DNA of 64,000 nt from Yponomeuta sedellus (GCA_934045075.1 OW203751.1:2925822-2989821); one strand, 5' to 3'; counted from the first letter of the stretch, positions 1-13,518 are shown. The notes: generated by a model from the sequence alone, not told the origin. Program-made: numbers and translations.

Positions 1-1
1 A

Positions 2-85
2 CGCGTGGCACTGGAACGGAAACAATGGAAAGAGCTGGAGGAGGCCTTTGTCGACAGACATTCCAAAATTAGGGACATTTTGTAA
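2..85 (+). pseudogene. non-LTR retrotransposon ORF2 C-terminal fragment
   Basis: Open from the window edge to a stop at 83-85. It contains QWKELEEAFVDRH, matching the last residues of RTE-like reverse transcriptases (pattern W..LEEA.V.R). An A-rich run follows at once, as expected for a retrotransposed 3' end. The rest of the element lies outside the window. Clade assignment is by pattern only. Confidence 0.55.
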
Positions 86-202
86 AAAAAAAAATAAGTA
101 AAATTAATATTTATTAAATGTAAGAAATACGTGTAATAATCAATTCATTTATTTATTGTATTTAAAATTTATATTAATAATTTATTACCTATACATGACA
201 TT

Positions 203-390
203 GAGTGGAGACCGCGACTCGGCAAACGTAGTGTGGGACGCCCTCCGACTAGGTGGGATGACGATCTGCGAAAAACTGCAGGCGGATGCTGGATGCGGCA
301 AGCTGAAGACACGGCGCTATGGCGCTCATTAGGGGAGGGCTATGTCCAGCAGTGGACTAGTATAGCCTGACGATGATGATGATGATGATG
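203..390 (+). pseudogene. RTE-like ORF2 C-terminus with (GAT)n tail
   Basis: Positions 203-370 read in one frame EWRPRLGKRSVGRPPTRW, then WMRQ and GEGYVQQWTSIA before TGA at 368-370. The GRPPTRW..D and GE.YVQQW motifs mark the extreme C-terminus of RTE-type ORF2. The stop is followed directly by (GAT)n at 371-390, the short repeat tail usual for this group. The same tail sequence occurs in the E units at 16498, 41801 and 46970. Confidence 0.7.
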
Positions 391-1004
391 CATGACATTT
401 AAATGAACTAAATGAATATTATATGAACATTAAATGAATATTAAATGAACAAAAAATCGATACGTAGTTATAAGAAACAATATAATGTTTAATGATCTCG
501 AGATAATTTTGTGAATAAAATGCTATTTTATTATTTTTATTAATGTAACACTATTTATTTATAGCACTTTTTATGTACAAAAAAACATTTTATATGAAGT
601 GGGTAATTAAAAAAAAATGTCCATTATTGACCAAAAGTCCAACAGTTCATCATTGAAGAAAAATGTCCAGTGTTGAAATTAACCTCAGAAACGTGCGTGT
701 TATCATTTTTTACACACTAATATTTTGCGCCAGTCTTTGCTCAGGCGCTTAATCTTACTTAAGTACATTCGAATGATTTGCATACCGAGATTATATTTCT
801 CAAGCAGAGTTATTTAGATTAAAGTAAAGTATCGTTTATTCATGAACATGTGTATTTAAAATAGTTCTTTGTAAACAGTTTCAGTGCATTCCATGTGCTG
901 CTCATCTGGGCGTATGAATATGTGTGCAAGAATGCAACAATTAAGTATTTCTATGTCAAAACTGAATTATAAAATTATTGTAATTAAATGTCAAAAAAAC
1001 AATA
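391..1004. other. AT-rich stretch, nothing recognised
   Basis: AT-rich with short direct repeats of ATGAACATTAAATGAAT near 400-450. No coding sequence, RNA gene or repeat copy is supported here. Confidence 0.5.
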
Positions 1005-1205
<201 letters not shown>

Positions 1206-1349
1206 TAAAAGTTATTATTAGGTTAGCTATTTATTTATTTCCTTAATATACTAGTACATGTTCTATTGTTATATATATAGTGAAAACAATAAACCTTGTT
1301 AAATCCAAAACCAATAAAAAAATAATGTAAATTGTAATGTAAAATAATG

Positions 1350-1935
1350 TCACAGAACGACATGCAAACCGCGGATTTTTATCTAGTTTAAATTAAAGTG
1401 CCTCTGGTTTTATCTCTTACGTCTTCACATGGTCAAAATAACTCAAATATTTTCATGGACTCAATTTTTTTTCTCGCGCGTCGACAGACCTTTCTGCAAA
1501 CCACAGTTTCTTAGCTAGTTTAAATTAAACTGCCTCTCGTCTTATGTCGTACGTACATCGTTCCATGCTCAAAAGGACTCAAATATTTTTTCTCGCCTCG
1601 ACAGACCGACATACAAGCCACCGTTTCTTATCTAGTTTAAATTTAACTGCCTCTCGTCTTATCTCCTACATCGACCCATGCTCAAAAGGACTCAAATATT
1701 TTTTCTCGCCTCGACAGACCGACATGCAAGCCACAGTTTCTTATCAACTTTAAATTTAACTGCCTCTCGTCTTATCTCCTACATCGACCCATGCTCAAAA
1801 GGACTCAAATATTTTCATAGTGAAAAGGATTAAAATATTTTTTTGCGCGCCGACAGACCGACATGCAAACCGCAGTTTCTTAGCTAGTTAAAATTTAACT
1901 GCCTCTCGTCTTATCTCCTACGTCTTCCCATTTGA
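1350..1935. repeat. minisatellite, five diverged units
   Basis: The motif CGACAGACCGACATGCAA recurs at about 1350, 1482, 1599, 1712 and 1851, giving periods of 132, 117, 113 and 139 bp. Each unit continues with TTTCTTAGCTAGTTTAAA and CTGCCTCTCGTCTTATCTCC. The units differ by substitutions and small indels, so the array is not recent. Confidence 0.8.
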
Positions 1936-2308
1936 CAACAAACCTTGTTTGCGAACGAACGCGCGAATTTTAGCCTCTAATACGTACTCAAAGTCGATTT
2001 TAACATTCGAAACACGATAAGGAGTTCAGATTTGAATAAAGCAACACTTACGTTTTGATGAACGTTTTAATACTGGTTTCGGAGACCGCCCGTCTATTTT
2101 CGTTGACTGTGACAAGTGCTTTGTGCGTGGACGCTTCCTAGAGTTTCAATTGAGAAAAACTATAGTGTATGGACCATGAGCGGTGCAAAGTGGACTGGAA
2201 ATACTATCTCTGTTGAGTAAGTTTTCTTTTGTTTACTGCTAGATACTGCCTGCGCGCTTGTGCCCTGAAATTTGGGTCTTTCTTTTAACTTAGGGCCTGT
2301 TTATGAAT
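1936..2308 (+). other. non-repetitive island with a possible first coding exon (2176-2216)
   Basis: No family seen elsewhere in the window covers this stretch. ATG at 2176 (context GACCATGAG) opens 13 codons plus two bases up to a good donor, GTAAGTTTTC, at 2217. The short reading MSGAKWTGNTISV matches nothing I recognise. Support is only start context and donor, so this is a weak exon candidate. Confidence 0.2.
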
Positions 2309-2569
2309 CAATAAATAAATAAATATTCATGGACGGCCTTGGCGCAGCGGTTTGGTACGCTGACTGTAAAACCGAAGGTCTGAGGTTCGATCCCCAGCCG
2401 GGTCAAACTAGGAAACGAACTTTTTTAGTTTGTCTCGGGTCTTGGATGTTATCTAGGTATTTATTGTATTTAATCTATCGTCGAATTAGCACCTCTAACA
2501 CAAGTCATTTAGTTGTACTTAGTATAGGGCTAACGAGATCTGTGTAATATGTCCATGAATATTTATTTA
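2309..2569 (+). mobile_element. SINE-A copy 1, double-tailed
   Basis: tRNA-derived SINE: body 2332-2550 with A box (TTGGCGCAGCGGTTTGG) and B box GGTTCGATCCC. The usual tail, ending GTCCATGAATATTTATTT at 2551-2568, is also present inverted at 2317-2334, a perfect 18 bp match. Copies at 3151, 3384 and 34253 have that tail on one end only. The inverted tail meets the head with shared GAC. Confidence 0.8.
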
Positions 2570-2593
2570 CTATTTATTTACATTTTTTTAAAT

Positions 2594-3150
2594 AGATTGC
2601 TTCTGGTCCCACACTAGGATACCCTGTGTCGTGGGAACCAGAAACAACGACATCACAAACATGTAAACATACATTGCTTCTGGCCCCACACTAGGATACC
2701 CTGTGTCGTGGGAACCAGAAACAACGACATCACAAACATGTAAACATACATTGCTTCTGGCCCCACACTAGGATACCCTGTGTCGTGGGAACCAGAAACA
2801 ACGACATCACAAACATGTAAACATACATTGCTTCTGGCCCCACACTAGGATACCCTGTGTCGTGGGAACGAGAAACAACGACATCACAAACATGTAAACA
2901 TACATTGCTTCTGGCCCCACACTAGGTTACCCTGTGTCGTGGGAACCAGAAACAACGACATCACAAACATATAAACATACATTGCTTCTGGCCCCACACT
3001 AGGATACCCTGTGTCGTGGGAACCAGAAACAACGACATCACAAACATGTGAACATCCAAGACCAGCGTTTGTTTTTCCCAAGCCGGGGATCGAACCCGGG
3101 ACCTCTTGCATGGTAGGGAGATGCGCTACTGCTGCGCCACAGAGGCCGTC
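2594..3150 (-). mobile_element. SINE-B copy 1 with sixfold 77 bp amplification
   Basis: tRNA-like head at the right end (B box GGGATCGAACCCGGG inverted, head edge AGAGGCCGTC). Its 3' half, starting TTGCTTCTGGCCCCACAC, is repeated at 2597, 2674, 2751, 2828, 2905 and 2982, exactly 77 bp apart and nearly identical. Single-copy relatives lie at 25040, 36450, 53720 and 62530. Confidence 0.85.
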
Positions 3151-3383
3151 GTATATAACACAGATCTCGTTAGCCCCATACTGAATAAAACTAAATGAAT
3201 TGTGATACAGATGCTAACTTGTTGATATGTTTAATACGATAAATACAATAAATACATAGATAATATCCAAGACCCTAGACAAACTAGCAAAGTTCGTTTC
3301 CTAGTTTTACGAGGCCGGGGATCGAACCCAAGACCTTCGGTTTTACAGTCAGCTTGACAAACCGCTGCGCCACCGAGGCCGTC
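3151..3383 (-). mobile_element. SINE-A copy 2
   Basis: Full-length reversed SINE-A with inverted B box GGGGATCGAACCC and head CCGCTGCGCCACCGAGG. It abuts the SINE-B head on the left and the next SINE-A on the right through the same junction, GCCGTCGTATATAACACAG, forming a head-to-tail chain. Confidence 0.85.
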
Positions 3384-3607
3384 GTATATAACACAGATGT
3401 CGTTAGCCCTATACTGAGTAAAACTAAATGACTTGTGTTATAGGTGCTAACAGGACGATAGATTTAATACAATAAATACATCGATAACATCCAAGGCCCG
3501 AGACAAACTAGAAAAGTTCGTTTCCTAGTTTGACCCGGCCGGGGATCGAACCTGAGACCTTCGGTTTTACCGTCATCGTGCCAAACCGCTGCGCCACCGA
3601 GGCCGTC
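3384..3607 (-). mobile_element. SINE-A copy 3
   Basis: Third member of the B-A-A tandem chain, same orientation. It ends with the head edge GAGGCCGTC followed by AAATAATCATC. The inverted B box GGGGATCGAACC and the conserved GACATCCAAGRCCCGAGACA-type central region are visible. Confidence 0.85.
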
Positions 3608-3644
3608 AAATAATCATCATTATTATCATTAATCAATCAAATCG

Positions 3645-3735
3645 CTGCAATAGCCCAATGAGTAGGAGAAAGGATTCGGAAGCAAGAGACCTAGGTTCGA
3701 TTCCCTGTGCAGGCACCATTGACTTAACTTGTTTT
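3645..3735 (+). mobile_element. tRNA-like SINE head, separate family
   Basis: A-box-like TAGCCCAATGAGTAGGAG and B box GGTTCGATTCC are about 35 bp apart, ending in GCAGGCACC. The sequence differs from SINE-A, B and C. No cloverleaf of a functional tRNA is evident, so this is a SINE remnant. Confidence 0.45.
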
Positions 3736-3752
3736 CTTAGTTATATACATTT

Positions 3753-4310
3753 TAAAAACCTATTCAGAGGCTAAGAATTCCACCCATGCCGGGCCTCGAA
3801 CCCGCGACCTCTGGCTAACCGTACCAGCGCTCTCGCAACTGCAACTGATGTAAAACCTAACTGCAAGGTACGGTACTCGGGGCTGCAAGTGATGCAATTG
3901 ACTTCAGCCAGATGTCGCCGCCTGTACGTAATACAGAGAGTATTTAAAAACCTATTTAGAGGCTAAAAATTTCACCCATGCCAAGATTCGAACCCGCAAC
4001 CTCTGGCTATCCGTGCCAGCGCTCTACCAATTGAACCAATTAGAATATACCTCTAAATAGGTTTTTAAATTTGTTCCTTAGGACGGGTTAGTGCATTAAA
4101 AATAAAAATAGTATAAACAGAGAGTATTGTAAAGAGGTTCGAAATTTCACTGACGCCGGTGAGTCGCCCATTAGCTCAGTTGGGAGAGTGCTTGCACGGT
4201 TAGCCGGAGGTCGCGGGTTCGTGTCCCGGCATGGGTGGAATTTTTAGCCTCTAAATAGGTTTTTAAAATTGTCCTTAGCACGGGTAAGTGCTTTAAAAAT
4301 AATATAATTT
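3753..4310. mobile_element. SINE-C copy 1, rearranged and interrupted
   Basis: The left part (3753-3845) is a reversed tail and tRNA-like core. It is joined to a forward leader (GATGTAAAACCTAACTGC, then CTGTACGTAATACAGAGAG). After an insertion at 3945-4117 the forward leader, tRNA core (GCCCATTAGCTCAGTTGG, B box GGTTCGTGTCC) and tail resume to 4310. The copy therefore carries an inverted duplicate of its own core. Confidence 0.75.
3945..4117. mobile_element. SINE-C copy 2, foldback form with 11 bp TSD
   Basis: Inserted into copy 1 with target duplication CAGAGAGTATT at 3934-3944 and 4118-4128. It starts AAAAACCTATTTAGAGGC, runs through a reversed tRNA-like core to CCAATTGAACCAATT, then turns to a forward tail ending GCATTAAAAATAAAAATAGT. 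Both outer edges are therefore tails in inverse orientation. The TSD length points to target-primed reverse transcription. Confidence 0.8.
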
Positions 4311-4312
4311 AT

Positions 4313-4520
4313 GTACATTTGTGAAGATATAGTACCAATACCACTCGGTACCGTCGAAGGAAAACCTCGTGAGGAAACCTGAGTCACGGAGATGTTCAAA
4401 TACATCTGCGCTTGAAAATACCAATCCACAGTGGGCACGCGTAGCAATTAGGCCCAGACTCTCTCTCTGAGAGAAAGCCTGTGCCCTGCAGTAAGACGTT
4501 TATAGGCTACATATAAAAAT
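4313..4520 (+). mobile_element. SINE-O 3' portion
   Basis: Shares GAGGAAACCTGAGT, GGTGGGCACGCGTGG-type sequence, the (CT)4 GAGAGAAAGCCTGTGCCC block and GGCTACAT with copies at 28255, 44510 and 46585. The tRNA-like head seen at 21735 is missing here. Confidence 0.65.
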
Positions 4521-4544
4521 CACATACATAAAATGATAACATCA

Positions 4545-4583
4545 TACAGTCTGTTAGCTTTTAGAATATACCTCGGCTACTAT
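4545..4583 (+). mobile_element. MITE-G left end (split copy)
   Basis: CAGTCTGTTAGCTTTTAGAA at 4547 continues to CCTCGGCTACTAT, identical to the left end of the intact MITE-G at 10132. The internal part resumes at 9263 (CGGATAGAATCG), so LINE-T and its (TCTA)n tail appear to have inserted inside this MITE. Confidence 0.65.
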
Positions 4584-5400
4584 TTTAAGGCACTGGTGAA
4601 ATCCCACTATCTCACTGGATAAACTGGAAAACTGTTGCTTATATGTATTAATTGTATAAGTATTTATTTTTAGGTATTTATGTATATTATTATTTAAGTA
4701 TATGTTGCTTAACTATATGTATTTAATTCGCTCGTGGCCGAGGCGAACCGAGTGATTGGAATCAATCACTTGGTTAAGCAACAACAGGCGCGGTCAGGTA
4801 CGGGATGGGTGAGCGTCCCGTGACTACCGCTAGTGGCATTTTTCCGAGCGCTTCCGTGCTTCGTTGGTGCCGGCTGTCATATAATGGCAGTCGTTAAGCC
4901 ATGTCAGAGGCCTTATGGGCGGCTTGATAACTTCTGACAGTGAGGCCCGGCCACTGTCTCACAATCCTCCACCAACCCAGACTTGGCCCGCGTGGTGGAG
5001 TATGGCCTAACCTTCCTGCGATGCAAGAAGAGACCCGTGCCCCAGCAGTGGGGAACATATAAGGGATGATAAAAACATATACAATTGTATTTAATTGTAT
5101 ATGTTTTTTTTTCAGGTATTTAAGTATGTATATTATTATTTAAATACTTGTACCTTATATCGTAGGTAATTATAAGTAATCATATTCTCGCACTCCCTTG
5201 CTGTTTGTTATCAATATAATTTTCGATTTAATTATTTATGTACATGCACCACGTACCGACTATATTCTTCATGCAATCCACTCCATCCAAAGGTTGTCTG
5301 GAAGAGATCGCTCTTAGCGATAAGACCGCCAATTTTATAACATTACTTAGATTTAAGAATCATGGTTGTAATATTTTTCTGGTTGTGCAATAAAGTGTTC
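4584..5400 (+). mobile_element. LINE-T 3' end
   Basis: 3' UTR of a non-LTR element. The end carries GGTTGTCTGGAAGAGATCGC, the hairpin GATCGCTCTTAGCGATAAG, CCGCCAATT and TGTGCAATAAAGTGTTC, directly before (TCTA)n. The same end is at 51931 and reversed at 55245; relatives are at 19215, 51175, 54690 and 60340. A copy near 59828-59965 retains coding sequence. A 5S-SINE sits inside at 4729-5085. Confidence 0.75.
4729..5085 (+). mobile_element. 5S-SINE copy 1
   Basis: 5S rRNA-derived SINE. It retains the 5S internal promoter: box A region GGTTAAGCAACAACAGG, intermediate GCGCGGTCAGG, box C GGGATGGGTGAGCGTCC. The tail ends CCGTGCCCCAGCAGTGGGG. Target duplication TGTATTTAATT lies at 4718-4728 and 5086-5096. 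It is inserted in the LINE-T 3' UTR. Confidence 0.85.
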
Positions 5401-9262
<3,862 letters not shown>

Positions 9263-9444
9263 GGATAGAATCGAATATATTCGTGTAATAGAAATATCTG
9301 AACTAATATGACACTTAATTTCACATAACTTTTCAAAATAGCGAAGAAAAGCTTTACACAGAGCAGGAAGTAGTATTACACTCGTGTGCGAAAACCAAAG
9401 CCTACTCTAGAGCCCGAGGTGTTGTCTAAACGGTAACAGACTGT
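9263..9444 (+). mobile_element. MITE-G right part (split copy)
   Basis: Continues the MITE begun at 4545: CGGATAGAATCGAATATATT, CGTGTGCGAAAACC, CTCTAGAGCCCGAGGT and a decayed right TIR, AACAGACTG, ending near 9443. The TIR is more diverged than in the copy at 10132. Confidence 0.6.
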
Positions 9445-9754
9445 TCTATTGTTCTATTTTATTTTTTTTTAATTTTGGATAGTAATTATTGATTCTCAAG
9501 TCAGTTGAAACCTAGGAAATACAGGTGTGACTAAATTTAATTTCAGAGTTCTTGTCATATTTGAGTGGTTTGATAAGATCTTTAATTTATGAAATCTACC
9601 ATACCATTCAGTGTAATAATTTACATGTTGTACACTTCATATCCATTCACCTTGTGCCTTTCGTGGGGTGAAAGCTAAATAATGCTTAACAGATTTTTGT
9701 TTGATTACAACTGCGGTGTTCCCTTTTTAAAATCCGCTAACTTTTATTTAATTC
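9445..9754. other. no recognised content
   Basis: AT-rich single-copy sequence within this window. No supported exon, RNA or repeat. Confidence 0.4.
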
Positions 9755-9928
9755 AGTGAGAACAAGGACGGGCTGAAAATCAGCGCCGTGATGATGCATG
9801 CACTCACAGCACCTAGCTGAGCTCTATCCTTTTTATCACAATTATTGTCACTATTTTTCCATAGTATTCATGTGTTCTCTAATCTGTGTGTGATAAATAA
9901 ACATTTTTCAATTTCAATTTCAATTCTG
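9755..9928 (+). mobile_element. LINE-N 3' end with (TTTCAA)n tail
   Basis: GGGCTGAAAATCAGCGCCG, then a polyadenylation-like GATAAATAAACATTTTTC and three TTTCAA-type repeats. A related 3' end with CTGAAAATCAGCGC and GCAATAAATATTTTTC lies at 31050. Confidence 0.5.
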
Positions 9929-10066
9929 AATTTAGAAATATTGGAACTAATATGACACTTAATTAAATAAACTTAATAAGAAAAGTTTTATTCGGAGCAG
10001 GAAGTAGATTAAAGTAGATTACATACCTGTGCTTTCGGCGAAAACCGAAGCCGGAGTTGAGTGAAG
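9929..10066 (+). mobile_element. MITE-G internal fragment
   Basis: Shares GGAACTAATATGACACTTAA, GGAGCAGGAAGTAG and GTGCTTTCGGCGAAAACCGA with the intact copy. Its left end is missing, abutting the LINE-N tail. Confidence 0.6.
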
Positions 10067-10131
10067 GTGCAACTGGACGCTGTGTAAATCATCTCATTAC
10101 GTAAATGCAAAGGCTAAAGGCTTACCCGGTA

Positions 10132-10374
10132 TAGTCTGTTAGCTTTTAGAATATACCTCGGCTACTATCGGATAGAACCGGATATATTCGTGTTATTCAT
10201 GTATATCGGAACTAATATGACACTTAATTAAATAAACTTAATAAGAAAAGTTTTATACAGAGCAAGAAGTAGTATTCATACAGTAGTAGTATACTAGAAG
10301 CACACTCGTGTGCTTTCGGCGAAAACCGAAGCCTGCTCTAGAGCCCGAGGTATATTCTAAAAGCTAAGAGACTG
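10132..10374 (+). mobile_element. MITE-G, intact copy
   Basis: TIRs AGTCTGTTAGCTTTTAGAAT at left and the inverse ending CTAAGAGACTG at right, about 34 bp each with few mismatches. Flanked by TA on both sides (130-131 and 375-376). Length 243 bp, no coding sequence. TA duplication and CAGT-type ends suggest mobilisation by a Tc1/mariner transposase. Confidence 0.75.
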
Positions 10375-10764
10375 TACTATTGATCGGAACTAATCGGACA
10401 CTGAATTTCACATAGTATTAATACTATTCTTATATTTAATGCACTAACCCGTGCTAAGGACAATTTAAAAAAAATTAAATTCTGAACTGTACGTAATACA
10501 GAGAATAGTGTAAAGAGGTTCGAAATTTCACTGATGCCGGTGAGTCGCCCATTAGCTCAGTTGGAAAGAGCCCTGGCACGGATAGCCAGAGGTCGCGGGT
10601 TTGAATACCGGCATGGGTGGAATTTTTAGCCTCTAAATAGGTTTTCACGTAACTTTTCAAAACTTTTATACAGATCAGGAAGTAGTATTACACTCGTGTG
10701 CTTTCGGCGAAAACCGAAGCCTACTCTAGAGCCCGAGGTATATTCTAGAAGCTAACAGACTGTA
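10375..10764 (+). mobile_element. MITE-G fourth copy, split by SINE-C
   Basis: The internal region begins TTGATCGGAACTAAT at about 10379, is broken at 10414 and continues at 10646 (CACGTAACTTTTCAAAAC), ending in the right TIR GCTAACAGACTG and TA at 10763. The left TIR is absent. Confidence 0.65.
10415..10645 (+). mobile_element. SINE-C copy 3, double-tailed
   Basis: Starts with a reversed tail (TTAATGCACTAACCCGTGCT at about 10437), then forward leader CTGTACGTAATACAGAG, tRNA-like core CCCATTAGCTCAGTTGGAAA, B box GGTTTGAATACC, and ends at AAATAGGTTTT. Flanks CACATA and CACGTA (409-414, 646-651) are a probable short target duplication. Confidence 0.75.
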
Positions 10765-10765
10765 G

Positions 10766-11243
10766 ATATGCTTTATTGTACACAGACATTAGAGTAACGG
10801 AAATAATATAAAAATATAAAACGATCTCACTAAAAAGCTCACAATATTTTTTTTGCAAGTTCCCCATCGGCCAGTCTAGAATCCTTATCACCGTCGCGTG
10901 CGCATAATGTCCTACTTGCAATGGTTACATATTTATGTCACGTTTTTCATCTACTAATGTCGCATTGGTCGTCAATCACTACGCTTTAGTTGAAGTTTAT
11001 TTCTAAACTAAAGATAAAATAAAATAATAGATAATATCAGTTTTGACGTGGAAAAATACGGCGTAGGTATCTGACACCAAAAGTGTATTTAGAACAACTA
11101 AGTATTTATAAGTATCTGCCTGAGCAAACGTTGTTTTGCCAAACTAATTAGCTTACGACTTATTCTCAGACCTAACAAATTTATTTATTTATTTAATTCG
11201 GAGATAAAACAGAAACATGCCACTTATTCTAAGCTATAATATC
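10766..11243. other. mostly unassigned; possible LINE tail at left
   Basis: The left edge, GATATGCTTTATTGTACAC, resembles a reversed LINE polyadenylation region. The remainder to 11243 is AT-rich with no supported gene. Confidence 0.35.
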
Positions 11244-11574
11244 GATATCAACCCTTGTATGTCCCCACAGCTGCGGCACGGGTCTCTTCCTGCATCGCAG
11301 GAAGGTTAGGCCATACTCCACCGCGGGGGCCAAGTCCGGGTTGGTGGAGGATTCTAAAACAGTGGCGGGCCATACTGTCAGAGGTTAACAAGCCGCCCAT
11401 AAAGCGTCTGACATAGCTTAACGAATGTCATTATATGACAGCCAGCACCAACTTAGCATTTCTTGCGAAGCATGGTAGCGCTAGGAAAAAAATCCACTAG
11501 CGGTAGTCACGGGACGGTCACCCATCCAGTACCTGACCGCGCCTATTGTTGCTTAACCAAGCGATTGATTCAAT
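11244..11574 (-). mobile_element. 5S-SINE copy 2
   Basis: Reversed full-length copy: tail GATATCAACCCTTGTATGTC at left; 5S-derived box C (CACCCATCCAGTACC) and box A (TGTTGCTTAACC) at right. The body is diverged (GCTAGGAAAAAAATCC), suggesting an older insertion. Confidence 0.85.
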
Positions 11575-11665
11575 ATAAAATTCTTGTGTCACAGTGTTTG
11601 TTATCAAACTCATCCGAAATGGTATCACTGGTTTTTAATAGTTTTTGTTTATATTTGTATATTAT

Positions 11666-11742
11666 ACTCTTTTTAATGCACTAACCCGTGTTAAGGACAA
11701 TTTTAAACCCATGCCGGGACTCGAACCCGCAACCTCTGGCTA
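11666..11742 (-). mobile_element. SINE-C fragment
   Basis: TTAATGCACTAACCCGTG through an inverted B box, CGGGACTCGAACCCG, cut off at CTCTGGCTA where a 5S-SINE fragment begins. Confidence 0.7.
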
Positions 11743-11905
11743 GTGCTTCCGTGCTTCGCAAGGCAGGTTAAGGCCCGCCAATGTCTTACAATCCTCCACC
11801 AACCCGGACTTGGCCCCCGTGGTGGAGCATGGCCTAACCTTCCTGCGATGCGGAAGAGACCCGTGCCCCAGCAGTGGGGACATACAAGGGTTGATAACGA
11901 TAACG
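11743..11905 (+). mobile_element. 5S-SINE copy 3, 5'-truncated and deleted
   Basis: Starts GTGCTTCCGTGCTTCGCAAG, lacks the middle (joins GGTTAAGGCCCGCC), and ends with CCCCAGCAGTGGGG and GGGTTGATAACG. The 5S promoter part is absent. Confidence 0.75.
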
Positions 11906-11911
11906 ATTTTT

Positions 11912-12166
11912 TATGTAGCCTACTACAGGGCGCAGGTCTTCTCTCAGAGAGCGAGAGTATTGGGCTTAATTACTAAGCGTGCCCACCGCGGATTGGACTT
12001 TCAAGGGCTGAGGTATTTGAATATCCCAGATACTCAGGTTTCCCCTCGATGTTTTCTTTCACTTTTCTTATTGCTATCATAGCTTAACAAATGTTCGATG
12101 AGGGATGATAATAGGGTATTTCAATACCTCAGAGACTCGGGTTTCCACGCGGTGTTTTCCTTCACT
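11912..12166 (-). mobile_element. SINE-O fragments, two pieces
   Basis: 11912-12063 is a reversed SINE-O tail (CGTGCCCACCGCGGATTGG, CTGAGGTATTTGAATA). 12115-12166 repeats the CCTCAGAGACTCGGGTTTCC segment of the same family. The sequence between them is unassigned. Confidence 0.6.
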
Positions 12167-12318
12167 TTATACTTTATTGCACACGAAACATTAAAAAGGA
12201 CATTACATAAGAAATAACATGCACGAAGGCGAGCTTATCTCTGTAAGAGATTTCTTCCAGCAAACCTTTGAGAGTTGGAGCAGCACTTTTCTTACTGCTA
12301 CCATAACTTACTTCACAA
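12167..12318 (-). mobile_element. LINE-Q 3' end
   Basis: Reversed 3' end: TATACTTTATTGCACACGAA (polyadenylation side) then GGCGAGCTTATCTCTGTAAG and GAGATTTCTTCCAGCAAACC. The same end occurs at 14984 and 16222, the latter with a 13 bp TSD. Confidence 0.65.
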
Positions 12319-12529
12319 ATGGACTTAAATTTGAAAACGAAGACTTCTAAATTAAGTCTTAATTTTCCCATGGGAATATTATTGCGTTAAGGTTCAATTT
12401 GATTTGTGGCAGATTTGTAGGAAGGAAACGCGTGCTTGTTATTCAAAATTTCATTTGCAACTGACTGGCCTGCCTATCAATACAAACGTATAGACAGCTA
12501 TAGGTAGGTCGATGAATCTAGTTTTAAGC

Positions 12530-12725
12530 GTGCGAAAAATATATTTTCCCGGAGTAAAACGTAGCCTATGAGTTAATCCGGGGTGCCAGCTAACTCCATA
12601 CCAAATTTTATTAAAATTGCTCCAGCTGTCTAAGCGGCTAGCGTCTAAACGCGGAGAAGTAACAAACATACACACGCACTCACAAACTTTTGCCTTTATA
12701 ATAATATTAATAGTTATTAGTCTGA
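12530..12725 (-). mobile_element. Helitron-like fragment
   Basis: Contains CCCGGAGTAAAACGTAGCCT, CCAGCTAACTCCATACCAAA and GCCTTTATAATAATATTAAT, shared with fragments at 16120-16222 and 41016-41060. Both ends are degraded, so Helitron assignment rests on similarity to the better-defined copies. Confidence 0.4.
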
Positions 12726-13187
12726 TGTGATTAAGTTGATATATTTTGACTCGTGTCGAAATCGTGTCACACAAAACGTGCTCCCGACTAAGTTTTTTGC
12801 GTTATTTATAAGTTTTTAAGGCAAACATTGTGCCGTTAAACTGCTGGAAGTTGTTCTGAGCTCGATAACGATGACCTGGTAGTGACCTATCTTTGCTGAC
12901 TTATTTACAATGTTGGTACAGTCGGCGAGTCTCGCCGTTACACCGACTCGTTCGATTATCACCCCTATTTTGCGTGCGATAAGAGCTTACCAGGCCTCTT
13001 TGCGCCGTCACCAACTGTAGCTATTTGATATTGGAGTGATGTTTACGAGGAAAAGTAATCACAAGCGTGGGTGAAGACCAGGGCCTCGATTCTGTTAGTG
13101 CATTGTAATACACTGACAGATACATGGCAGGGTCACGTGGGTTTGTTATCATTGACGCCTCGTAGTCCCGGATGCCTGAGTGATAAT
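12726..13187. other. non-repetitive island, no supported gene
   Basis: Higher GC than its surroundings and not matched elsewhere in the window (for example GTCGGCGAGTCTCGCCGTT near 12922). No convincing open frame with splice signals. It may hold host non-coding or regulatory sequence. Confidence 0.3.
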
Positions 13188-13498
13188 ACTATTTTTATTT
13201 TTAATGCACTAACCCGTGCTAAGGACAATTTTAAAAACCTATTTATAGACTAAAAAATCCACCCATGCCGGGATTCGAACCCGCGACCTCTGCCTATCCG
13301 TGCCAGCGCTCTATCCAACTGAGCTAATGGGCGACTCACCGGCATCAGTGAAATTTCGAACCTCTTTACACTATTCTCTGTATTACGTACAGGCAGCGAC
13401 ATCTGGCTGAAGTCGATTGCATCACTTACAGCCCCGACTACCTACTTTGCAGTTAGGTTTTTACATCGGAATGATATCGCTGTACCCACATGATTATA
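13188..13498 (-). mobile_element. SINE-C copy 4, long form
   Basis: Reversed copy with tail, tRNA-like core (inverted B box GGGATTCGAACCC; CTGAGCTAATGGGC is the acceptor side), leader and 5' extension through GCATCACTTACAGCCCCGAC to CCCACATGATTATA. A good example of the long leader that precedes the tRNA-like core in this family. Confidence 0.85.
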
Positions 13499-13518
13499 GG
13501 TACTATTTTTATTTTTAA

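Noticed and set aside
2329..2547. 72-codon frame across SINE-A
   Set aside because: Lies wholly within a SINE and includes its promoter boxes.
3945..4117. SINE-C foldbacks as a DNA transposon with TIRs
   Set aside because: 11 and 13 bp target duplications and variable junctions fit reverse transcription better. Not fully excluded.
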